Below are positions 1 through 4,583 of a DNA stretch of 5,348 nt, piece after piece. Where the stretch lies: contig JAJZGE010000174.1 in assembly GCA_021798675.1 (NCBI GenBank), positions 1 to 5,348 on the forward strand, read 5' to 3'. The stretch comes from Pseudomonadota bacterium. Lineage in GTDB: Bacteria > Pseudomonadota > Gammaproteobacteria > Xanthomonadales > Rhodanobacteraceae. Positions within the stretch are counted from its first letter, which is position 1; every line of letters starts with the position of its first letter. The position numbers were made by a program, and so were the translations under genes. The notes under the pieces are model-generated. The model searched no databases and was not told the DNA's origin. It saw nothing but the letters and a program-made list of their open reading frames with translations.

Positions 1-178
1 ACTGGGCGTGTTCGAGACGATCATGCTGGCGGCGTTTCCGGCGGCAGCGCGGCCCGATCTGCTGGCCGCGCTGCTCTGCTACCGGCTCACCTATGGCCTG
101 CTGCCGTTTGCGCTGGCCGGCGTGGCACTGGGCGCGTTCGAGCTGCGCGAACGGCGGCGCAAGGCTGCCGGCGCGTGA
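1..178 (+). CDS. UPF0104/YbhN-like (lysylphosphatidylglycerol synthase TM-type) membrane protein, C-terminal fragment
   Basis: Only the last 58 codons are in the window. The frame begins at base 2 and ends with TGA at 176-178. The peptide opens with LGVFETIMLAAF, which resembles the conserved GG-(L/I)-GVFE segment near the C-terminus of UPF0104/YbhN and of the flippase domain of MprF-like proteins. A hydrophobic helix follows (LLAALLCYRLTYGLLPFALAG), also typical of that family's final membrane span. The protein ends with a short basic cytoplasmic tail (RERRRKAAGA). Family members are multi-pass inner-membrane proteins, some involved in lipid flipping or lipid modification; the substrate cannot be inferred here. 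The gene runs towards, and is convergent with, the toxin-antitoxin module. The family call rests on a short stretch, so it is moderately secure; membrane location is safer. Confidence 0.6.
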   Translation, partial: LGVFETIMLAAFPAAARPDLLAALLCYRLTYGLLPFALAGVALGAFELRERRRKAAGA

Positions 179-195
179 ATGCGTTGGCGCCACGT

Positions 196-227
196 GTCCT
201 TCGACTGCGCTTCGCTACGCTCAGGAC
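196..227. repeat. REP-like imperfect palindrome in a convergent intergenic gap
   Basis: The stretch starts GTCCT (196-200), ends AGGAC (223-227) and contains an inner GCG-CTT-CGC hairpin, followed by GAACGG. I recognise this arrangement as resembling dispersed repetitive extragenic palindromes seen in many Xanthomonadales and soil proteobacterial genomes. It lies 17 bp after the stop of the plus-strand membrane-protein gene and about 65 bp beyond the stop of the minus-strand RES toxin. It could therefore act as a bidirectional transcript end for both genes. No U-tract follows, so it is not a canonical intrinsic terminator. Copy number in the genome cannot be seen from one window. Confidence 0.55.
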
Positions 228-293
228 GAACGGGAGAGGTACGAATGGTGGCGAGGACGCCTTGGCGAGACGGGCAGTGGCCGTGTGCCCCAA

Positions 294-746
294 TTACCCA
301 ACGACTCCGAACAGCCGTCCGTCGAAGGTGAACGGCTCGTCGACACAGAGGACTACTTTCTCCATGTCAGGGTGTGCGGGATTGATGAGCACGTTGTCCG
401 TGTGAGAAATGATCGCGCTAGGCACGCGGCAAAGAAGGCTGCCGCAGCTGCGCAGCCACGTATCACCCACGGCACGCGACCTATCCAAGTTAAACGACCT
501 GCCAACAATAGGCTCGTCACGGGCGTCATTCATCGCGTCATCAGGCACGTCGATGCCAAGCAGTCGGTAGCCATCCGGAATCTCCTCTGGCTCAACGTCC
601 AGATGGACGAGCACCTCGACGAGTGCTCCCGACGGCGAGGTGGCGGTGTACAGGATTGGCCGCCCCTGATTGTGCCATCGACCGGCCGCAGACAAGCCAC
701 CGCCACCATCCAGACTGACATAGTGGCTCAGTCGCCAGAGCCTCAA
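294..746 (-). CDS. RES-domain toxin of a type II toxin-antitoxin system
   Basis: This is a 150-residue RES-family protein. RES toxins act in the cytoplasm on NAD+ (MbcT is an NAD+ phosphorylase, other members degrade NAD+, and ParT ADP-ribosylates Prs). The sequence has the family hallmarks in order: start MRLWRLS, Arg23 in GRWH, Tyr33 in ILYTA, Glu44 in ALVEVLVHL, GDTWL (94-98), Ser110 in RVPSAII, the NVLINPAHP segment (118-126) and C-terminal FDGRLF (141-146). All three eponymous R, E and S positions are present and the length is normal, so the toxin looks intact. I place the start at a TTG (744-746) because homologs begin with M-x-LWR and because this TTG overlaps the antitoxin TGA as TTGA. 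A GGGA Shine-Dalgarno-like element lies about 9 nt upstream. The overlap implies translational coupling with the antitoxin just upstream. The exact reaction of this member is not known. Confidence 0.9.
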   Translation of the reverse strand: MRLWRLSHYVSLDGGGGLSAAGRWHNQGRPILYTATSPSGALVEVLVHLDVEPEEIPDGYRLLGIDVPDDAMNDARDEPIVGRSFNLDRSRAVGDTWLRSCGSLLCRVPSAIISHTDNVLINPAHPDMEKVVLCVDEPFTFDGRLFGVVG

Positions 747-1363
747 GCGAAGATCCCATGTTCGATCTGCAGCAAGCGCTCGGTCACCACCTGGGCACCA
801 CCATCCGTGTCAAGTAAGGACAGCGGGGATTCACCGCGCGGCAGCCGGGACGACGGCCGTTCCATCCAGTGCCGTGCCTTCTCTGCGTTGCCGAAGACCG
901 CCTCGGCCTTGGCGATGATCCGGCTCAATCGGGCCAGGCGATCACTCTCCTGCAGGTCCAGGCGGATGCTCCCGCTGAGCTTGCGCTCGATAGTACTGCG
1001 CGGGCCGACGAGCCTCACAAGCTCGGCACGCGCATATCCTCGATCAATCAGGATATTGAGTTCTTGAGGCAGGAGTCCGGAGCGCACTGCTTCAAGAGCC
1101 TCGACGTGACGTAATGGCTTGAGGATGCGCCTGGTTGCCGTCTTCACGACCACTTTTCTTGCGCCTGAATTCTCGCCCTTCGCACCACCTTTCATCTTGC
1201 GCGCCTGCAAGCGCATTTCCTGCAACTCGCGTCCATGCACAGGTTTCCTGCTGGGCCTCTTTGCCTTCAAAGCGGACGCGGCCACGCGCTTGGCTTTTGC
1301 GCTGACTTTCTTCACAGGGAGACTGCCGGCGAGCGGACCGGTACCTTTCTTCGGATCACCCAT
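743..1363 (-). CDS. Xre/MbcA/ParS-type antitoxin with long basic N-terminal tail
   Basis: This 206-residue protein is the antitoxin partner of the RES toxin. Residues about 158-206 (GNAEKARHWMERP through SPLSLLDTDGGA to LLQIEHGIFA) are the typical MbcA/ParS/Xre C-terminal toxin-binding domain. Residues about 85-150 form a helical Xre-like DNA-binding region with ARAELVRLVG, a helix containing ERKLSGS, and then ESDRLARLSRII. Residues 1-80 are unusual: a low-complexity Lys/Ala/Arg-rich tail resembling nucleoid-protein tails (for example VKKVSAKAKRVAASALKAK). I chose ATG 1361-1363 because GGAGG lies 6 nt upstream (1370-1374). The alternative in-frame ATG at 1412-1414 has no ribosome site and lies upstream of the proposed -10 box. 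The gene is first in a two-gene operon, its stop overlaps the toxin start, and it probably represses its own promoter through the adjacent palindrome. Confidence 0.88.
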   Translation of the reverse strand: MGDPKKGTGPLAGSLPVKKVSAKAKRVAASALKAKRPSRKPVHGRELQEMRLQARKMKGGAKGENSGARKVVVKTATRRILKPLRHVEALEAVRSGLLPQELNILIDRGYARAELVRLVGPRSTIERKLSGSIRLDLQESDRLARLSRIIAKAEAVFGNAEKARHWMERPSSRLPRGESPLSLLDTDGGAQVVTERLLQIEHGIFA

Positions 1364-1369
1364 CACGCG

Positions 1370-1374
1370 CCTCC
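1370..1374 (-). promoter_or_regulatory. Ribosome binding site that fixes the antitoxin start
   Basis: On the minus strand this reads GGAGG, followed by six nucleotides and then ATG at 1363-1361. It is a near-ideal Shine-Dalgarno match and is the main reason for choosing the shorter antitoxin start over the ATG 51 bases upstream. Confidence 0.7.
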
Positions 1375-1393
1375 GCTTTTCCAAGATGGACAC

Positions 1394-1414
1394 ATTGTAT
1401 GCCCATTTGGGCAT
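1394..1414 (-). promoter_or_regulatory. Antitoxin-toxin promoter with overlapping palindromic operator
   Basis: On the minus strand a TACAAT -10 hexamer (1399-1394) differs from TATAAT at one base. It would start transcription roughly at 1387, giving a leader of about 24 nt that carries the GGAGG site. A perfect palindrome, ATGCCCA-TT-TGGGCAT on the plus strand (1399-1414), abuts and shares one base with the -10 and fills the spacer towards -35. No good -35 hexamer is visible. A repressor bound here would block RNA polymerase, as expected for an Xre-type antitoxin that autoregulates. A weaker related half-palindrome, ATGCCGGCA, lies at 1427-1435. Binding by the antitoxin is inferred. Confidence 0.55.
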
Positions 1415-1634
1415 TCGAGGCTGAGCATGCCGGCAAGCGGGTGAATCACATCCAAAACCGGGTCAAACACGGTCAGAGCGCACTTTTAAACGGCCTTTCG
1501 TGGCCGAAGCCGGGCAGCCGACCACGCAGCTCGCCCGGGCTCTTGCCGGCCTTGGTCAGCGCCCCTGGCGATGGCAGTCAGGTTCGATGCCCGGAATCGG
1601 CAACTGGCTGGCGGTTGACAGTTCGACGGCAGGC
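1415..1634. other. Intergenic region with an unrecognised coding-like remnant
   Basis: This stretch lies between the toxin-antitoxin promoter and the stop of the ATP-grasp gene. On the minus strand, 1562-1473 reads as 29 codons then TGA with plausible amino-acid composition (containing GKSPGELRGRLPG and ending ERPFKSAL), but there is no start codon or upstream continuation in that frame. A neighbouring frame supplies plausible residues just upstream (NLTAIARG), as if a frameshift separates them. I do not recognise the peptide. It may be the decayed 3' end of a lost gene, or chance. No convincing intrinsic terminator for the ATP-grasp operon is visible. Confidence 0.25.
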
Positions 1635-1647
1635 TCAGTTCGACGGC
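1619..1647. repeat. 12-bp direct repeat spanning the ATP-grasp stop codon
   Basis: CAGTTCGACGGC occurs at 1619-1630 and again at 1636-1647, separated by AGGCT. The second copy encodes the last codons and part of the stop of the ATP-grasp protein; the first lies just outside the gene. This looks like a small local duplication or slippage product at the gene end. It has no obvious function. Confidence 0.5.
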
Positions 1648-2735
1648 GGATAGCGGCGGATCAGCCGCTGCTGGCGCAGGTGGTGGCGCGCCAGCGCCAG
1701 CAGGCCGATCGGCCGATGGCCGCGCGCGCGCATCGCCGCGCCCAGCGCGAACAGCTCGCGCTGCTTGGCGAACACCATGCGGTAGACCTGCGCCACCGAG
1801 TATTTCGGATCCCACGCGTGCACCGCCTCGGAGCCGGCGCCGTTGACTTCCATGATGGTGAAGCGGCCGGCGCGCAGCTCCGCCAGGCTGCGGTAGCGCA
1901 CGTCGAAGCGGCCGATGTGAAACTGCGGCATGTCGCGCGCGATCGCCTCCACCGCGGCGGTCAGCTCCTCGCTGGCAAACGCCGAGCCGTCCTCGTAGCG
2001 GCCGCCGACGCGGGTCGAGCCGATCAGCGACAGCCGCACGCGGTCGCCGCTGGCGGGCACCTCGTCGGGGTCGTAGCGGCATCGGTGCTCGTGCGGGTGC
2101 TGCACCGCGCGCTGCAGCCGCGGGTCGGCCGCCACCAGCTGCGCCACGCTGCGCACGCCATCGCCGGTGACCTGCGGATAGTGGCGCAGCACGATACCCA
2201 GCAGCCGCCCGCGCGGCTGGTCCGGATGACGCACGTAAAACAGCCCCGCCTCGCCAGGCTCGTCCAGATAACGCTGCAGCATCAGCGTTTCGCCGCGCGG
2301 ATAGCGCGCCAGGTAGTCGGCGAGATCCAGCGCGTCGTCGATCCGGCGCACGCCGAAACCGCACCAGCCGAGGTCGGGCTTGGCCACCACCGGAAACGCG
2401 AGGCTTGCCGCACGCAGCGCCGACAGCGCGGCGGCCAGCACGTCGGCGCCGTCGACCCGCAGCAGCGCGTACGACGCCACGCGCGCACGGGCATGCGGAC
2501 CCATGCCGGCGAAGTATTCCGACTTGGTGTCGCCGACCAGGCCACCGGCGGTGATCCGCGGATTGGCCGCCGAAGGCAGCGTGAGGCTGCCGTGGCGCAG
2601 CCCCAGCCAGCACCACTGCAGCACCATCGGCACCAGGTTGAGCCATTTCGGGATGCGCTCCATCGTGCCGGTGGTGCCCGCGGCGGGTGCCGCCGTCCGC
2701 GCTGCGGTCTGCACGCTGGTCACGCGCTCGTTCAT
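1635..2735 (-). CDS. ATP-grasp domain ligase
   Basis: This 366-residue protein has an ATP-grasp catalytic core. ATP-grasp enzymes join a carboxylate, activated as acyl-phosphate, to an amine or similar nucleophile. Visible landmarks are Lys119 in VVAKPD, the glycine-rich loop GWCGFGVR (123-130), the hinge-like LMLQRYLDEPGEAG (151-164), Asp278 in GRFDVRY, and Glu296 and Asn298 in IMEVNGAGSEA. The last three are the usual Mg-ATP ligands, so the enzyme looks intact. Residues 29-48 (PKWLNLVPMVLQWCWLGLRH) are hydrophobic/aromatic and might touch a membrane or partner. The ATG at 2733-2735 is chosen because it overlaps the TGA of the preceding DUF1989 gene (ATGA, 2735-2732); an upstream in-frame ATG at 2798 would overlap far more. 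It is the last gene of the operon and probably shows polar effects from the IS insertion. The substrate is unknown; the neighbours suggest a guanidino- or hydroxylated amino-acid derivative (inference). Confidence 0.82.
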   Translation of the reverse strand: MNERVTSVQTAARTAAPAAGTTGTMERIPKWLNLVPMVLQWCWLGLRHGSLTLPSAANPRITAGGLVGDTKSEYFAGMGPHARARVASYALLRVDGADVLAAALSALRAASLAFPVVAKPDLGWCGFGVRRIDDALDLADYLARYPRGETLMLQRYLDEPGEAGLFYVRHPDQPRGRLLGIVLRHYPQVTGDGVRSVAQLVAADPRLQRAVQHPHEHRCRYDPDEVPASGDRVRLSLIGSTRVGGRYEDGSAFASEELTAAVEAIARDMPQFHIGRFDVRYRSLAELRAGRFTIMEVNGAGSEAVHAWDPKYSVAQVYRMVFAKQRELFALGAAMRARGHRPIGLLALARHHLRQQRLIRRYPPSN

Positions 2736-3020
2736 GCGCCGAGCACCTGGTAACGGATCGGCTTGTAGGTGAAGTTGTTGGACTGCCCGGCCGAGCACGC
2801 GGTGAGGCCGATCAGCAGATCCATCTGCGCCTCGAACACGATGTAGTCACCCGCGCGGCTCAGCGGCGGCTCGACCCGGATCACCCCGCTGGCCGCGTCC
2901 ACCGGCACGTTCATGAAGATGTTGAACGCGGTGGGGATCGCATCGGGCGCGATGCCGTACGGCGCCAGCGCCGCGGCCAGGTTGCCGAAGCAGCCGCGAT
3001 GCGGCTGGGCGTCGCCGTAG
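2732..3020 (-). pseudogene. DUF1989 family gene, 3' part, separated by IS insertion
   Basis: This is the C-terminal 94 codons of the disrupted DUF1989 gene, followed by TGA at 2734-2732. It begins right after the GTAG duplication (3017-3020) with GDAQPHRGCFGNLAAAL. Family-like features are the HRGCFGNL segment, FNIFMNVPVD, SRAGDYIVFEAQMDLLIGLTAC and a polar C-terminal tail. Joined to the piece ending at 4285 it makes an uninterrupted 195-residue protein. In the present state the frame stays open into the IS. An ATG inside the element (3058-3056), with GAGG six nt upstream, could start a 108-residue product consisting of 13 IS-derived residues, a junction Tyr and this half. Such a product lacks the N-terminal half and is unlikely to be active. 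Its TGA overlaps the ATP-grasp start. Confidence 0.85.
3017..3020. repeat. Target-site duplication, left copy (GTAG)
   Basis: GTAG immediately precedes the left inverted repeat and recurs directly after the right one at 4285-4288. Four-base duplications are common in the IS5 family. Deleting the element plus one copy restores the host reading frame exactly, which confirms the boundaries. Confidence 0.85.
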
Positions 3021-3034
3021 CAGGCTGTTGAGAA
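3021..3034 (+). repeat. IS left terminal inverted repeat
   Basis: CAGGCTGTTGAGAA, matching the complement of 4271-4284 at all positions except the fifth. It marks the outer-left boundary of the element. Confidence 0.88.
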
Positions 3035-3089
3035 ACTCCGCCGCGTCGTCGCGGTCATAGTTTGCCTCAATCGCAGAGCGTTGATTCCG

Positions 3090-4163
3090 ATGCGCAGTCC
3101 CGATGTCCAACAGCTTGGCATGTTCTCGTACGTGTCCGTGGAAGAGCGCGTGCCGAGTGACCATCCGATCCGCAAACTGCGTGTGCTGGTGGACGGCATC
3201 CTGGCTGAACTCGATGAAGTCTTGGCGGCGCGCTACGCCGAAGGCGGGCGGCCGTCGATTCCGCCGGAGCGCCTTCTTCGCGCCTCGCTGCTGCAGGTGG
3301 TGTACAGCGTGCGCAGTGAGCGGCTGCTGATGGAGCAGCTCAATTACAACCTGCTGTTTCGCTGGTTCGTCGGGCTCAACGTGGATGATCCGGTGTGGGA
3401 TCACTCGACGTTCTCGTTCAATCGCGAGCGGCTGTTTGACGAGGCGATTGCGCAGCGCTTTTTCGAGCACACCGTGCTGCTGGCGCGGGTGCAAGATCTG
3501 GTCAGCGATGAGCACTTCTCGGTCGACGGCACGTTGCTGGAAGCATGGGCCTCGCACAAGAGCTTCCGGCCGAAAGACGGCAGCAATGACGACGGAGACG
3601 ACTTCCACGGCGAGAAGCGCAGCAACGACACGCACGCCTCCACCACCGACCCGGACGCGCGGTTGATCCGCAAAGGCAAGGGCAAGGAGGCGAAGCTGAG
3701 TTATCTGGCCAATGCCCTGATGGAAAACCGCAACGGCCTGCTGGTGGCCGTGGATGTGCGCCACGCCAGTGGCACCGGCGAGCGTGACGGTGCGCTGGAT
3801 CTGCTGACCGCCGCCGGCGTGAAGCCCGGCGCGACGCTGGGCGCAGACAAAGGCTACGACACGCAGGACTTCGTTGCGGCGCTGAAGCAGCGCGGCATCA
3901 AGCCGCACATTGCCCGCCACACCAAAGGTCGGCGCAGTGCCGTCGACCATCGCACCGCCCGTGGCAAGGGCTACGCGATGAGCCTGCAGGTTCGCAAACG
4001 CATCGAGCAGGGCTTTGGCTGGATCAAGACCATCGGTGGCCTGCGCAAACTGCCGCTGGTGGCGCTGCCCACCGTGCGCGGCTGGGTGACCTGGACGTTC
4101 GCGGCGTACAACCTGATCCGGCTCGGTGGCATCGGCGAGTGGTGGAACCCGTCGCCAACCTGA
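3090..4163 (+). CDS. IS5-family transposase (DDE)
   Basis: This 357-residue transposase cuts and rejoins the element's ends. From the chosen ATG it opens MRSPDVQQLGMFSYVSVEER. The N-terminal DUF772-type region (GRPSIPPERLLRASLLQ, then RSERLLMEQLNYNLLFRWF) is followed by a DDE_Tnp_1 catalytic domain. Counting from this ATG, the likely catalytic residues are Asp146 in SVDGTLLEAWAS, Asp253 in GADKGYD and Glu306 in RKRIEQGFGWIK. The last fits the R-x3-E-x6-K signature of IS4/IS5-type enzymes. HASTTDPDARL and AKLSYLANALMENRNG are also typical of this subgroup. A TTG three codons upstream (3081) would extend the frame, but relatives start with MR, so ATG 3090 is preferred. The frame is unbroken, so the enzyme is probably active. 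Confidence 0.93.
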   Translation: MRSPDVQQLGMFSYVSVEERVPSDHPIRKLRVLVDGILAELDEVLAARYAEGGRPSIPPERLLRASLLQVVYSVRSERLLMEQLNYNLLFRWFVGLNVDDPVWDHSTFSFNRERLFDEAIAQRFFEHTVLLARVQDLVSDEHFSVDGTLLEAWASHKSFRPKDGSNDDGDDFHGEKRSNDTHASTTDPDARLIRKGKGKEAKLSYLANALMENRNGLLVAVDVRHASGTGERDGALDLLTAAGVKPGATLGADKGYDTQDFVAALKQRGIKPHIARHTKGRRSAVDHRTARGKGYAMSLQVRKRIEQGFGWIKTIGGLRKLPLVALPTVRGWVTWTFAAYNLIRLGGIGEWWNPSPT

Positions 4164-4270
4164 GCGAACACGGGAGACGTGCGCCCGAAACTCGGCCATC
4201 CATCCGAAATCAGCCGGCCATACCTGATGATCCATAGCCGAGAGCTATCGACCGGCATCGGAGGGGCGCA

Positions 4271-4284
4271 TTCTCAACACCCTG
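4271..4284 (-). repeat. IS right terminal inverted repeat
   Basis: TTCTCAACACCCTG is the reverse complement of the left end with one mismatch (13 of 14). It marks the outer-right boundary of the element, adjacent to GTAG. Confidence 0.88.
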
Positions 4285-4288
4285 GTAG
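4285..4288. repeat. Target-site duplication, right copy (GTAG)
   Basis: This is the second copy of the GTAG present at 3017-3020. On the coding strand it supplies the CTAC of ATC-GTC-TAC, after which the native gene continues with GGC at 3016. Confidence 0.85.
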
Positions 4289-4583
4289 ACGATGCGGAAC
4301 ATCTCCGCCGAGCACGGCGACAGCAGGAAATCGTGGCGGCCGACGGTGTCCTCGACGATGCGCAGCAGCACGCTGCTGCGGTTGGAGTAGAGCGGATCGC
4401 CGGTGCTGAGGTAGATCCGGCTGGCGTAGTCGATGCTGCGCCCGGAGCAGATCGCCTCGCCCGTGTCGTGCCGGTTGAACGCGACCAGGTCGGCCACCTG
4501 CTCGCCTTCGGGGTCGATCACCTGCAGCTGCTGGCCGCGCCGCAGCTCGAACGCCACCCCGCTGCGCGGCGCGATCGTGGTGA

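Larger units (their letters stand above)
3021..4284 (+). mobile_element. Complete IS5-family insertion sequence (1264 bp)
   Basis: The element is delimited by 14-bp terminal inverted repeats, CAGGCTGTTGAGAA at 3021-3034 and the complement of CAGGGTGTTGAGAA at 4271-4284 (13 of 14 identical), and flanked by GTAG duplications. It carries a single transposase gene in the plus orientation, opposite to the host operon, with about 70 bp to its left and 107 bp to its right. Intact transposase, near-identical ends and an intact target duplication indicate a fairly recent and potentially mobile insertion. The right-hand non-coding part includes a small ATAGC/GCTAT hairpin (4234-4248) of uncertain role. 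The family assignment comes from the transposase; I cannot name the specific IS. Confidence 0.93.

Noticed and set aside
93..1067. 324-codon plus-strand open frame
   Set aside because: It is antisense to the RES toxin and antitoxin, crosses the membrane-protein end and the REP-like palindrome, and has no protein-like domain pattern. High GC creates such shadows.
1364..1414. Longer antitoxin start at ATG 1414-1412
   Set aside because: It has no ribosome binding site, lies within the palindrome and upstream of the -10 candidate. ATG 1363-1361 has GGAGG at ideal spacing.
1500..2753. 417-codon plus-strand open frame and 386-codon minus-strand frame at 1486-2646
   Set aside because: Both are shadows of the ATP-grasp gene. 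Their translations are dominated by Arg, Ala, His and Gln, and only the 1635-2735 minus frame has ATP-grasp motifs.
2732..3199. Independent 155-residue minus-strand gene
   Set aside because: Its first part is antisense transposase and IS end sequence. The real content is the severed 3' portion of the DUF1989 gene.
2847..4235. 462-codon minus-strand open frame
   Set aside because: It is antisense to the intact IS5 transposase and runs across the left IS boundary into the DUF1989 region in a different frame.
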